From Acidobacteriota bacterium (GTDB lineage Bacteria > Acidobacteriota > Terriglobia > Terriglobales > Acidobacteriaceae): a DNA stretch of 58,211 nucleotides. Positions 1 to 8,369 of the stretch are shown here, in pieces. Positions within the stretch are counted from its first letter, which is position 1. Each line of letters begins with the position of its first letter. The stretch is taken from NCBI GenBank assembly GCA_021846985.1, contig JAJZVX010000024.1, positions 1 to 58,211 on the forward strand, in the 5' to 3' direction. The notes beneath the pieces were generated by a model. It was not told the origin of the DNA and ran no database searches. It saw nothing but the letters and a program-made list of their open reading frames with translations. The translations under genes were made by a program, and so were the position numbers.

Positions 1-184
1 TTTGGTTTGCCGACGGCACGGTGGGCGGCAGCGGGGGCACGATGACCGGGCTCATGTCAGCCACAGTTTGGTTCGCCGACGGCACAGTGGGCGGCAGCGG
101 GGGCACAATGACCGGGCTCATGTCAGCTACAGTTTGGTTCGCCGACGGCACGGTGGGCGGCAACGGGGGCACAATGACCGGGCT
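1..184. repeat. 66-bp tandem direct repeat, at least 2.8 copies
   Basis: Units begin at 1, 67 and 133, each starting tttggtt(t/c)gccgacgg. Copies differ at only a few bases, and the third diverges after position 184. The array continues beyond the left edge. The unit length is exactly 22 codons, so copy-number change keeps the minus-strand reading frame. Near-identity of the copies points to recent expansion or ongoing homogenisation. Confidence 0.95.
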
Positions 185-268
185 TGCCGCTGCAAAAGCG
201 ACACTCGCGCCAAAAAAGAGAACAACCAGAGAAGAGGATATTGGTAGTGTCGAAGTCTTCAAAGTCAT
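1..268 (-). CDS. Secreted protein with Pro-rich 22-residue tandem repeats, N-terminal part (3' end off-window)
   Basis: Reading leftward from an ATG at 268, the frame stays open to the window edge (89 codons). The first ~30 residues are a clear Sec signal peptide: MTLK start, a hydrophobic core SSLVVLFFGASVAFA, and an A-x-A cleavage site. Directly after it comes a 22-residue unit (SPVIVPPLPPTVPSANQ followed by TVADM) repeated three times at the left end. An AGGAG ribosome site lies about 10 bases upstream of the ATG. Plus-strand frames over the same DNA are also open because the repeat unit is 66 bp, a multiple of three, but they have no signal peptide or ribosome site. Function is unknown. 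Tandem Pro-rich repeats right after the signal peptide suggest an extended cell-surface stalk or linker. The gene is cut by the window edge, so the body of the protein is unseen. Confidence 0.72.
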   Translation of the reverse strand, partial: MTLKTSTLPISSSLVVLFFGASVAFAAASPVIVPPLPPTVPSANQTVADMSPVIVPPLPPTVPSANQTVADMSPVIVPPLPPTVPSANQ

Positions 269-1074
269 GGCTTTACAGCTCCTGTCGGTGGGACTTTGTA
301 CCCAAAATGGTAACCACGTGCAAGAGTAACCTAAACGAGGTAGAACATCTACAACAAAAGTAACCATTTGATAAAATTCCAGATTTCATTTGTTTACTTA
401 ATCTAGATCGAAAGTATCCAAATCAGGTTTTTGTCGGTTCGATCAATCTCCGGAATTTCCGGGATTTATAGGGTTTCAGGGCTGCTTCTTCCGGGTTCCA
501 GATCCGCAGCGGCAGTGATCGCCCCACTCGAATAGCACCGCTTAGGGCGTTGTCTCAATGGAGTGAGGTTGCCGCGGAAGCACACTCAAAACTAGGTTAT
601 TGCCACGTTCCGATCAAGCCGATTCAATCTTGGCGCCGTATGGAAGGCCAGTTCCACATCGTCCGGCCTGAACCGCGGTCTGCATGCATTACGCGGGGAG
701 ACTGGCTGATTGGTGTAGTCGAGAGCCGGATCTTCGCCAGAGTTTTTCGTGACGCCTGGGAGACTATCCTCATGGCAAAGCGGTTTCTGGATACAAAACA
801 ATCAATTCATGGGCGCCTTCTGGCTGAAGTTCTCCCACTGCGGAAGGCTCTGGCGGGCCAGGCACGATGCGTTTTGAGGCCAGTCTTCTTGTAAGATGTA
901 TATATTCATACAGATATCAACAGAATCGGCTCTTTCTTTTTTTGCATGCACTGCGATGCCTTTGGACCGGATCCGAGGGGGGTTACTTTACTGAAAACTT
1001 TCGTGCCGTGGGGTTCGTCGAAGATTTTGTTAGAGTGCCATTAGGCGTTTCGTAGCCGGGAATGCGGTTTGCAT
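269..1074. other. Intergenic region, about 800 bp, lower GC, no convincing gene
   Basis: The stretch should carry the promoter of the leftward repeat-protein gene (AT-rich around 330-400) and that of the PilZ gene. A TTG-initiated plus-strand frame at 550-894 (114 codons, rich in Arg and Trp) is open, but it has no ribosome site and no recognisable family. It may be a relic or a chance frame. An odd-centred dyad CCGGAA-T-TTCCGG lies near 450-462. Nothing else could be assigned. Confidence 0.5.
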
Positions 1075-1437
1075 ATGACCTCAGTAAAATCCGTGCCGGA
1101 GCCCTCGCGGGAGCCAACAGCGGCAGTCCCCTCCAATCAGGAAGTGCGGTGCGCGGTTCGCTTTCCACTGGCGCTGGCTGTTGTGGTTGCCGAAGGCAGT
1201 GGTGAGTTTGCCGCCATTACGCGCAACGTTTCGGCGAGCGGCGTCCTCTTTGAGCTGGATCACCCACTTCAGGTTGGCGGGCAGATCAGTTTCTCTCTTC
1301 GCATGCCGGGATCCGTGCTTGGCACTTCCAGAGATGTTCTAGTGAATTGCCTGGGACGTGTGGTACGCTGCTCCATGAGTCAATCTCACTACCAGTCGGC
1401 CGCCACTATTGACGAGTATCAGTTTGCCGAGCAGTGA
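1075..1437 (+). CDS. PilZ-domain protein, c-di-GMP receptor
   Basis: This is a 120-residue single-domain PilZ protein. Both signature c-di-GMP-binding elements are present: RxxxR at about residues 25-29 (RCAVR) and NxSxxG at about 51-56 (NVSASG), followed by the beta-barrel strands. Small PilZ proteins bind cyclic di-GMP and relay the signal to a partner by protein contact, typically in motility or polysaccharide control. ATG 1075 was chosen; an in-frame TTG lies two codons earlier at 1069, and neither has a strong ribosome site. The next gene, a response regulator, starts 28 bases after the stop on the same strand, so co-transcription is likely. The partner protein is not evident. A GGDEF-EAL protein at 32.6-36.3 kb in this window could supply or remove the ligand, but that link is inference. 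Confidence 0.85.
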   Translation: MTSVKSVPEPSREPTAAVPSNQEVRCAVRFPLALAVVVAEGSGEFAAITRNVSASGVLFELDHPLQVGGQISFSLRMPGSVLGTSRDVLVNCLGRVVRCSMSQSHYQSAATIDEYQFAEQ

Positions 1438-1465
1438 GGCCGGGGTTGGCTGGCAGCGGCACACG

Positions 1466-2212
1466 ATGGAAATATTCGACGATTCTAGTGATGGTGAGCT
1501 TCGAGACGGACAAGTAAAGCCGGGAACTATTCGTGTCATTCTTGCGGACTCCCAGGCAATCTATCGTGTTGGCATCCGGAAGGTTTTTGCGCTGGAAGAC
1601 GATATCCGCGTGGTCGCCCAGGCGGACTCGCTGGACAATCTCAAGGCTGCCATCGAGCGTTTTCCCACGGACATTGTCCTGCTGGAGGGGGGACTTCTGG
1701 CCGGCACCGCCAACGCCATTCCGGAGTTGCTGCGCATCGCCCCTGATGTGAAGCTGATTGTGCAGGCGGTTGCTACCGACGAGAGCCACACCGTGGAACT
1801 TTACCGCCGCGGGGTGCGCGGAATTATCTCCCGTTCCATCTCTCCGGATCTGCTGGTGCGCTGTGTTCGCCGTATTGCCGCTGGCGAAACTTGGATTGAC
1901 AACCAATCCGTCAACTGGGTCATAGAAGCTTACCGTGCGCAAGCTGCGGCCCTTGTCAGCCCACGCAATCAGCCCCGGCTCTCGCCCAAGGAAATGGCGA
2001 TCATCACCTGCATTACCCAGGGCAAGCGCAATAAGGAGATCGCTTTCCAGCTTGGCACCACCGAGCAGGTCATCAAGAACTACCTGCGGAAGATCTATGA
2101 CAAGCTGGGCGTGAGCGACCGTCTCGAACTGGCCCTCTATTGTCTGCACAACAAGATCATCCATGTCGATGTCGACGAAGAACAGACAGCCCGGAAGGTG
2201 ATGGCCAGCTAA
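1466..2212 (+). CDS. NarL/LuxR-type response regulator with degenerate receiver domain
   Basis: The protein has 248 residues: a receiver-like domain (about 22-140) and a C-terminal LuxR-type helix-turn-helix (about 175-235, with LSPKEMAIITCITQGKRNKEIA and a typical recognition helix). The receiver lacks the standard catalytic set. The phosphoacceptor Asp is replaced by Glu74 (DIVLLEGG), the usual acidic pair reads Ala27-Asp28, and the conserved Lys after beta-5 is Arg123 (GIISRS). Such pseudo-receivers are normally not switched by phosphorylation, and Glu can mimic the phosphorylated state. The start at ATG 1466 is preferred over an in-frame upstream codon at 1409 that overlaps the PilZ gene. 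No histidine kinase is nearby. DNA targets are unknown. Confidence 0.87.
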   Translation: MEIFDDSSDGELRDGQVKPGTIRVILADSQAIYRVGIRKVFALEDDIRVVAQADSLDNLKAAIERFPTDIVLLEGGLLAGTANAIPELLRIAPDVKLIVQAVATDESHTVELYRRGVRGIISRSISPDLLVRCVRRIAAGETWIDNQSVNWVIEAYRAQAAALVSPRNQPRLSPKEMAIITCITQGKRNKEIAFQLGTTEQVIKNYLRKIYDKLGVSDRLELALYCLHNKIIHVDVDEEQTARKVMAS

Positions 2213-2213
2213 A

Positions 2214-2756
2214 CTACCTCTGCGTTTCGAGCGCTGTACGGTCTTCCCGGTCAGGCTTCTGTTTGCCATCGGAGCAGGACGCAGGGTGGCGCGCGCCCAT
2301 GTCTCGCGCCACTTCCAGCAGGCGGATGAGTTCGCTCAGGTCACGGCTACCCATGTGACCCAGCAGCGCACGCGGCGCCGCCAAGATCGCCGGATTCATT
2401 TCATCAAGCAGCCGAAGCCCAGCCTCGGAGATGCGTGTCCACACCACACGGCGGTCGTTCCGGTCGCGCTGCTGACGAATCAGTTTCATCGTCTTCAGCC
2501 GCGCCAGCAGCCGCGTGATGTCGGGTTCAGCGGTAATCATGCGGCTGCCAATGGCGGTGCAGGTGAGCCCTTCCGGTTGCGCTCCGCGCAGGATTCTGAG
2601 CACGTTGTATTGCGTGGTAGTGACGCCCCACGCCCGTGTTTTCAGGTGGAGGCTTCTCTGCAGGCAGTCGGCCGTGCGCAGCAGATTCAGCAGCGTCTCC
2701 TCCTCCAGACTGGCAAAGGGCGGACTTTGCGCGATCTCCTGTTTCAAACTTGTCAT
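2214..2756 (-). CDS. MarR-family transcriptional regulator
   Basis: This 180-residue winged-helix regulator has the MarR layout: an N-terminal dimerisation helix, an HTH (GLTCTAIGSRMITAEPDITR), a wing with the basic DRNDRR turn, and C-terminal helices. MarR proteins usually repress genes next to their own by binding short palindromes, and release when a phenolic or other small ligand binds. It lies downstream of the yceI-type gene with about 50 bases between, probably one leftward operon. The 18-bp perfect palindrome at 3643-3660 is a natural target. ATG 2756 has a GGAG 9 bases upstream; in-frame ATGs at 2774 and 2786 would lengthen the protein by 6 or 10 residues. The stop nearly abuts the convergent response-regulator gene. 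Confidence 0.88.
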   Translation of the reverse strand: MTSLKQEIAQSPPFASLEEETLLNLLRTADCLQRSLHLKTRAWGVTTTQYNVLRILRGAQPEGLTCTAIGSRMITAEPDITRLLARLKTMKLIRQQRDRNDRRVVWTRISEAGLRLLDEMNPAILAAPRALLGHMGSRDLSELIRLLEVARDMGARHPASCSDGKQKPDREDRTALETQR

Positions 2757-2804
2757 CGAGGCACGCTCCATCGGGTATTTTGCCATGCAGGGGGGAAGCG
2801 CCGT

Positions 2805-3386
2805 TTACAGCGATTGCTTGATCACTTCCAGGTCTACGGTCAGCTTGATTTCGTCGCCTACAATCGACGCGGGAAACCCTGTGCCCACCCCAAAGTCGGT
2901 CCTCTTTAGTGTTGCGGACGCGGAAAAACCCGAGTGCGGCTTATGGTCCATTCCCGGCACCGGCGTGCTTGGGCCCTCCACATCGAGCACCACAGGTTTG
3001 GTTACCCCGTGCAGGGTGAGGTTGCCAGCGACTGTCAGGTGATTACCTTGGCGCGTGACGCTGGTGCTGGCGAAGGTAGCCTTCGAATAGTGGGCGGTGT
3101 CGAAGAAATTGGCGCTTTTCAGATCGGCATCGCGCATTGCCGAGCCGCTGTCCACGCTGCTCACGTCGATCGTTGCCTGCACGCTCGACTTGCTCATGTC
3201 GGCCTGATCAAGCTGGATGACGCCGTTGACGCCTCCAAACCGGCCATGGACGTTCGACACGCTCATGTGGCGTACGGTGAAGTCCACCTCGCTGTGCACT
3301 GAATCAATCTTCCAAGTGGTGGTTTGAGCCTGCGCCCGGGGGAAGGCCAGTGCCAAAAGCGCCGTTACCAGTACAAATCGCCTCAT
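2805..3386 (-). CDS. YceI-family periplasmic lipid-binding protein
   Basis: The 193-residue product starts with a Sec signal peptide (MRRFVLVTALLALAFPRAQA). The mature part matches the YceI lipocalin-like family: TWKIDSVHSEVDFTVRHM at the start, GRFGGVNGVIQLD, and an HGVTKPVVLDVEG strand near the C-terminus. YceI-like barrels bind long isoprenoid or other hydrophobic ligands in the periplasm. ATG 3386 is supported by the signal peptide directly following it and by AAAGGA 10 bases upstream; the frame continues open upstream, but with Arg-rich non-homologous sequence. It is probably the first gene of a leftward yceI-marR operon, divergent from the MFS gene. Confidence 0.92.
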   Translation of the reverse strand: MRRFVLVTALLALAFPRAQAQTTTWKIDSVHSEVDFTVRHMSVSNVHGRFGGVNGVIQLDQADMSKSSVQATIDVSSVDSGSAMRDADLKSANFFDTAHYSKATFASTSVTRQGNHLTVAGNLTLHGVTKPVVLDVEGPSTPVPGMDHKPHSGFSASATLKRTDFGVGTGFPASIVGDEIKLTVDLEVIKQSL

Positions 3387-3642
3387 CGTCGGTGTGTCCT
3401 TTCGTTTGCGGGGCAGCAGCCCGTGGAGTCTGGCGGCGAACGCCTCCCGGCGAGGCGGCTTTCGCCGAAAGGAGCGCAGCAAGGGTCTGGGCTGCCGTGC
3501 GGGCGGAACTGAGTTGCCCGGCGACGGTATTCCAGCAGAATCGCCCATTTTGAAGGCTATCGAGACTCACCAGCCGGCCTCGAATGGGAAGCCGGCTGTT
3601 GCGCTCCGGTTTTCCGGCTATAAGCAGAATGCCCTGAAAATC

Positions 3643-3660
3643 TATTTGTTGCAACAAATA
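3643..3660. promoter_or_regulatory. 18-bp perfect palindrome, candidate MarR operator
   Basis: TATTTGTTG followed by CAACAAATA is a perfect 9+9 palindrome in the divergent gap between yceI-marR and the MFS gene, 72 bases before the MFS start. Size, AT-rich ends and position fit a MarR-family operator. A half-site-like tgttgcg lies near 3597. Binding is inferred, not shown. Confidence 0.6.
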
Positions 3661-3731
3661 AATGGTTCCGGGGCGTTAACGCATGGATGGCGCGTCCCTT
3701 GCCCCGCCTGCAATCTGCTATGCTGCCGTGC

Positions 3732-5012
3732 ATGTCTCTCGGCAGCGACTTTCAACGCCTCAACGGGGCGCAGCGCCATGTATTTCTTGCTACCTTCCTG
3801 GGGTGGACACTCGATTCGCTCGATTTCTTCCTTCTTATCTTCTGCGTCAAGGCTATCGCAGGGGAGTTTCACACCGCGCCTTCGGCCATTATGGGCGCAG
3901 TCTTCCTGACCCAGGCCTTCCGTCCCGCTGGAGCCTTCCTGTTTGGCATTCTGGCCGATCGTTTTGGACGTCGGCCGATCCTCATGCTCAACATCCTTAG
4001 TTTTGCCGTGATCGAGCTGGCCTGCGCCTTTGCGCCAACGCTCTCCTCGCTTCTGGCGCTGCGGGCGCTCTTTGGTCTGGCCATGGGAGGCGAGTGGGGT
4101 GTGGGCGCCGCGCTGGCCTTCGAGACTCTTCCCAGGGAAGGCCGCGGTGTCTTCTCCGGCATTCTTCAGGAAGGCTACGCCATGGGCTCCATCCTGGCTT
4201 CGGCTGCCTTTGCACTGTTTTTCGACGGCATCGTGGTGCATGGCGTGCGCATCCTGCCCGGTGTTGGCTGGCGCGGTCTCTTCGTCCTCGGCGCTCTGCC
4301 GGCCATTCTTGTTTTCTATGTCCGCGCCCGCGTTCCCGAGTCGCCGGTCTGGATCGAAGGCGCCCGCAAGCGGATGGCGCGCCGCGCCGGAGCGCTCCGC
4401 GGGACGAAGGCCGGCGATCTCTCCCGCCTGTTGAATTACCTGCCCAGTTTCCTTTTCCTGGTCTTGTTAATGACGGCCTTCATGAGCTTTTCCCATGGCA
4501 CCCAGGATCTCTATCCCACCTTTCTCCTCGTTTGGGCGCATCTGACTCCGGAGATGGTAGGCCTCATTGGCATTCTGTACGGGCTTGGCTCGATCGCCGG
4601 GGGGATTGTTTTCGGCGCGCTGTCGGAGCGCCTGGGCCGCAAGAAGGCGATCGTCATGGCTGCGCTGCTCTCCATCCCCGTGATTCCGCTTTTTGCCTAT
4701 GGCCGCTCGGCCTGGGTGCTGGGAGCGGGAGCCGTTCTGATGCAGTTCATGGTGCAAGGGGCATGGGGCGTGGTTCCGGCCTATCTGACGGAATTAGCTC
4801 CCGCGCCTGTGCGGGCCACCGCGCCCGGGCTTGCCTACCAGCTCGGCGGCCTGGTGACGAGCTGGAACGGCAAAGCGCAGGCGCTCGCAGCCGAACATTA
4901 CGGCAACTATCCCGCCGTGCTTGCCGTGACGGTTGCCGGCGTGGCCCTGTTGCTGGCCGGCCTGGCCCTTCTGGGGCAGGAAGCGCGCGGCCGAGAGATG
5001 ACGGCTGACTGA
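3732..5012 (+). CDS. Major facilitator superfamily transporter, metabolite:H+ symporter type
   Basis: A 426-residue protein with about 12 membrane segments. The family signature after the second helix is clear (GILADRFGRRP), and its second-half counterpart is GALSERLGRKK. The first helix reads FLGWTLDSLDFFLLIF, and the conserved RALFGLAMGGEWGVGAAL region resembles sugar-acid/sialic-acid/dicarboxylate symporters. Substrate cannot be fixed from sequence; an organic or aromatic acid is likeliest, consistent with the adjacent MarR regulator. ATG 3732 is preferred because upstream in-frame codons (3687, 3720) overlap AT-rich, promoter-like sequence (tatgct). There is no strong ribosome site, so translation may be leaderless. 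It is divergent from yceI-marR, with the palindrome at 3643 between. Confidence 0.88.
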   Translation: MSLGSDFQRLNGAQRHVFLATFLGWTLDSLDFFLLIFCVKAIAGEFHTAPSAIMGAVFLTQAFRPAGAFLFGILADRFGRRPILMLNILSFAVIELACAFAPTLSSLLALRALFGLAMGGEWGVGAALAFETLPREGRGVFSGILQEGYAMGSILASAAFALFFDGIVVHGVRILPGVGWRGLFVLGALPAILVFYVRARVPESPVWIEGARKRMARRAGALRGTKAGDLSRLLNYLPSFLFLVLLMTAFMSFSHGTQDLYPTFLLVWAHLTPEMVGLIGILYGLGSIAGGIVFGALSERLGRKKAIVMAALLSIPVIPLFAYGRSAWVLGAGAVLMQFMVQGAWGVVPAYLTELAPAPVRATAPGLAYQLGGLVTSWNGKAQALAAEHYGNYPAVLAVTVAGVALLLAGLALLGQEARGREMTAD

Positions 5013-5984
5013 GATATGTCCTGGAGCCGCTGCGTCTGTGGAGGATGAGACGCGGCCGCGTTTCTCCTGGCGGAGGCGGCATGGGCCAGCGCGCACAGAG
5101 AACGGCCGTGCCGGAACCGCGGTGAAGCGCCGATTTTGCATCTTCAGTAACCTCTCAGGCTCCCTCAAGATTGGATAAGTAACAAGAGGGATAGCGCGGG
5201 TGGGCTAGCGCCCCTCCACCTTTGAGCCATTCCGTTTTCTTTTGCCGGGGCCCTACCATGAACGTGCATTGATTTCCGGCTCTGGCGGAGAGCAGCCGAC
5301 AGCTTCTCGCGCGAGGATTGTCTCCCGGGAATCTGATTTTTGGCTGGGTAGATCTTTCGGCACGGCTTGCGCCAGTGGACCGTCTTTGCCGGCAGCATAC
5401 TCCAGAGAAGCCGGGCAATTCATGTTGGCAAGATAGTTTCGCGCTCTTGGCAGGAGATAAATGTTGTGCGCCAAGTTGTAGAATGCAGAAGATATTCGTA
5501 TTGCGAAGCTACCTGTCCGGAACGTGCCGGGTTGAAGGACCGGCCTGGGGAGAGGAAAGCATGATGTTGTTCGCACAGAGTTACCTTACCGCATTGTGTC
5601 CAGCATCATGCCAGACGGATGCCGGCGGACAAGCATGGCGCAAGTTGGCCGTGTTGTCGCGGAGGATGGGAGACAAGTGCCGGACGCTTTCTCCTGTTGG
5701 CATTCCAGCTCGATTTCCGGCAACAGGTACCGCGAGGCTCTTCTTTATACCGGACCGGCACAATTCAGTTTTGCAACTGGCAGGTGATTGCCGGGGCCTT
5801 AGGACAAGGGCTTTGCGTACGTGTGTAATTGTCTTGATTGGCCGTTGCGTTGCAGAGAATTCCCGGACTACAGCAGAATCAATTTGCAGGCTGACCGGTT
5901 CCAATTGCAGCCGGCGCTCCTCAGCGGCTGCGCGCTCACACGGGGTCGCTCAAAGTAGCTGGCGAAAATCCACGAGGTAAATCC
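5013..5984. other. Long intergenic region upstream of the exopolysaccharide cluster
   Basis: About 970 bp contain only short overlapping frames in several phases, with no family resemblance, signal peptide or well-placed ribosome site. It most likely holds the leader and promoter of the polysaccharide operon starting at 5985. CCGG-rich words (ttccgg, gccggc) recur. A sigma-54-like element at 5778-5792 (TGGCAGGTGATTGCC) has the wrong GG-GC spacing by one base. A regulatory RNA or leader cannot be excluded. Confidence 0.5.
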
Positions 5985-7175
5985 ATGACAGGTACGACCA
6001 AAGCAATTCAGCAGAAAGCCGAACTTGTCTCCCAGGCAGGTTTCCGTTCCGCGCGCAATGGGTCGCCGTTCGATTCGCTGAAGGACGCGCCCCCCCAGGC
6101 GCTCAGCGAAGGCGCGTTCCGGCGCATGATCGCGGTGGAGCGGAAGCGCTCCGAGCGCTCCAAGGAGTCCTTTCTGCTGGTGATTCTGGAGGGCAGCAGC
6201 CAGCAGAGCGCGGAAATGGACGAGAGCGCGCTTGCCCGGATCGGCGAAAGCCTCCTGGCTCGCAGCAGAGAGACGGATATTGTTGGCTGGTACAAGGACA
6301 AAGTTGCCCTGGGTCTTCTCTTCACGGGCATCGAAGACGGCGACCGCAATGCCATCCTCAGCACGATCCTCAGCCGCGTCAAGGCCACCATTCGCGAGGC
6401 TCTGGTGTTCGAACAGCTTAACCAGATCAGCCTCTCGTTTCACTTTTTCCCTGACGAATGGGACCAGCGCAAGACGCAAATGCCGATCAATTTTGTGCTC
6501 TATCCGGAGTTGCAGTCAACGCGGCCGCGGCGAAAGCTGCACCTGTTCTTGAAGAGGGTGGTGGATATACTCGGCAGCTCTCTGGCCCTGATTCTGCTGT
6601 CACCGCTGTTCTGGGCCGTTGCCATTGCCATCAAACTGACCTCGAAGGGGCCGATTTTTTTCAGCCAGACGCGCATTGGCCAGCACGGGAAGCCATTCAT
6701 CCTGATGAAATTCAGGACCATGTACACGAACATCGATCGGGGCGTTCACAAGGAGTTTGTGACCAAGCTCATCTCTGACAAATCCAAGCTGGAATCGCCG
6801 GCTCCGGAAGGTGCTCCTGTGTACAAGCTCACGAATGACACGCGCATCACCCGAGTGGGCCGGTTTCTGCGCCGCACCAGCCTCGATGAGATTCCGCAGT
6901 TTCTGAATGTGCTGCGCGGCGAGATGTCGCTGGTGGGGCCCCGGCCGGCGGTACGCTACGAGGTGGCGGTTTACGAGACCTGGCACCGTCGCCGCATTCT
7001 GGAATTCAAGCCCGGCATCACCGGTCTCTGGCAGGTGTCGGCCAGGAGCCAGGTGAAGTTCGACGATATGGTTCGGCTGGATCTGCGATATGCGAGCCAG
7101 TGGTCGCTTGGGCTCGACTTCAAGATTCTTTTCCAAACTCCCCTCGCCGTGTTCAAGGGCACGGGCGCGTATTGA
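5985..7175 (+). CDS. Undecaprenyl-phosphate sugar-1-phosphate transferase (initiating enzyme) with extra N-terminal domain
   Basis: The C-terminal half (about residues 185-396) is a bacterial sugar transferase. It has a membrane helix after KRVVDILG, then PIFFSQTRIGQHGKPF and MKFRTM, TSLDEIPQFLNVLRGEMSLVGPRP, and the closing PGITGLWQVSAR. This family moves a sugar-1-phosphate from a nucleotide sugar to undecaprenyl phosphate at the inner membrane and so starts repeat-unit synthesis. Instead of the multi-helix N-terminus of WbaP/WcaJ there is a soluble ~165-residue region of unknown family, with alternating strands and helices. ATG 5985 has GAGG 7 bases upstream. It is the first gene of the cluster. 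The N-terminal domain may sense a signal or nucleotide, which is speculation. Confidence 0.9.
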   Translation: MTGTTKAIQQKAELVSQAGFRSARNGSPFDSLKDAPPQALSEGAFRRMIAVERKRSERSKESFLLVILEGSSQQSAEMDESALARIGESLLARSRETDIVGWYKDKVALGLLFTGIEDGDRNAILSTILSRVKATIREALVFEQLNQISLSFHFFPDEWDQRKTQMPINFVLYPELQSTRPRRKLHLFLKRVVDILGSSLALILLSPLFWAVAIAIKLTSKGPIFFSQTRIGQHGKPFILMKFRTMYTNIDRGVHKEFVTKLISDKSKLESPAPEGAPVYKLTNDTRITRVGRFLRRTSLDEIPQFLNVLRGEMSLVGPRPAVRYEVAVYETWHRRRILEFKPGITGLWQVSARSQVKFDDMVRLDLRYASQWSLGLDFKILFQTPLAVFKGTGAY

Positions 7176-7260
7176 GCACGGGCTCTCCGACGGCCCGCTG
7201 AGTGCGGCCGAAGGCCTGCGGAGGCCATTCGATTCTGTCGAGCAGGGAGGGAGGACGGCG

Positions 7261-8268
7261 ATGCAGACTGTAAATTTCGGTGTGATCGGCTACGGCTACT
7301 GGGGCCCGAATATTGTCAGGAACCTGACTTCGATCGATGGTTCGAGGGTGGCGGCCATCGCGGAGATCAGCGCCGCATCGCGGCAGCGCGCGCAGCATGC
7401 GCACCCGTCCATTGAAGTGACGGCAGACGCGATGGAGTTGATCCGGCGGACAGACATCGATGCCATCGCGGTGGTATCGCCTGTGTGGACCCATTACGAG
7501 CTGGCCCGCGCGGCGCTGCTGAACGGCAAGCACGTATTTGTGGAGAAACCACTGACCAGCAATGTTGCGCAAGGCGAGGAACTGGTCGAACTGGCGAGGA
7601 AGAAGAACCTGCGCATCATGGTGGACCACACATTTCTGTTCACCGGCGCGGTCCGCAAGATCCGGCAGATGGTGGATGAAGGCGCGCTTGGCAAGCTTTA
7701 CTACTACGACTCGACGCGCGTCAACCTGGGCCTATTCCAACACGACGTGAACGTTCTCTGGGACCTGGCGCCCCACGACTTGTCCATCATGGACTACATT
7801 ATCCGCACCAGCCCTGAGGCTGTTGTCGCCACCGGTCAAAGCCACTTCAGCGGGTTGGAAGACGTGGCCTATATGACTATCTATTTTCCTGAGAATGCCA
7901 TTGCTCACATCAACGTCAACTGGCTTTCGCCGGTCAAGGTCCGTACCACTCTCATCGGGGGCGAAAAGCGCATGCTGGTGTGGAACGACCTGGAAGCGGA
8001 TGAGAAGCTCAAGGTTTACGACAAGGGCGTGCAGATCAACAATAGTGAGGGCGTTTACGATCTGCTTGTTCATTATCGTTCGGGCGATATGTGGTCGCCG
8101 CATCTTGAGCAAGTGGAGGCCCTGCGCCTCGAGCTTAGTTATTTTCTTGAATGTATTGTCAGTGGAGAGGATGCGTTCAATGATGGATGCGCGGGTTTGC
8201 GGGTGGTACGCATGCTCGAGGCCGCCAGCGAGTCCATGAGCAAGCGCGGATCGCTTGTCTATCTCTAG
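7261..8268 (+). CDS. Gfo/Idh/MocA-family NAD(P)-dependent sugar dehydrogenase, WlbA-like
   Basis: A 335-residue oxidoreductase. The N-terminal Rossmann motif is GVIGYGYWGPNIVR; EKPLTSNVAQGEELVELA carries the family's catalytic EKP lysine region; WDLAPHDLSIMDYI lies in the C-terminal alpha/beta domain. The closest named relatives oxidise C3 of UDP-N-acetyl-hexosamine derivatives (WlbA/WbpB). Oxidation would provide the 3-keto sugar that the aminotransferase encoded at 13.0-14.7 kb could aminate and its fused acetyltransferase could acylate. The start at ATG 7261 follows a strong GGAGG at 6 bases; upstream open frame lacks homology. It lies 85 bases after the sugar transferase. Substrate assignment is inference from family and context. 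Confidence 0.86.
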   Translation: MQTVNFGVIGYGYWGPNIVRNLTSIDGSRVAAIAEISAASRQRAQHAHPSIEVTADAMELIRRTDIDAIAVVSPVWTHYELARAALLNGKHVFVEKPLTSNVAQGEELVELARKKNLRIMVDHTFLFTGAVRKIRQMVDEGALGKLYYYDSTRVNLGLFQHDVNVLWDLAPHDLSIMDYIIRTSPEAVVATGQSHFSGLEDVAYMTIYFPENAIAHINVNWLSPVKVRTTLIGGEKRMLVWNDLEADEKLKVYDKGVQINNSEGVYDLLVHYRSGDMWSPHLEQVEALRLELSYFLECIVSGEDAFNDGCAGLRVVRMLEAASESMSKRGSLVYL

Positions 8269-8369
8269 TATTTGCGCCGGCTCCCGGGGCCGCAGTCACA
8301 CGGAGCTGGGTTTGGCAGCGCCGCGCCGGATTTGCCATTTTCTTTTTACAGATGGAAGGAGAAGCTGCC

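Noticed and set aside
1..184. CRISPR array or rRNA-type repeat
   Set aside because: The units are directly adjacent, with no spacers, and are coding repeats on the minus strand.
21..329. Plus-strand open frame over the 66-bp repeat (Gly/Thr-rich)
   Set aside because: It has no ribosome site or signal peptide. The minus frame over the same DNA has a signal peptide, AGGAG site and periodic Pro repeats, so the plus frames are open only because the unit length is a multiple of three.
550..894. Hypothetical TTG-started gene of 114 codons
   Set aside because: There is no ribosome site or family match and the reading frame is short. It is kept only as a note within the intergenic entry.
5778..5792. 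Sigma-54-like promoter before the exopolysaccharide cluster
   Set aside because: GG-GC spacing is one base too short (9 instead of 10) and no activator site or regulator gene is visible.
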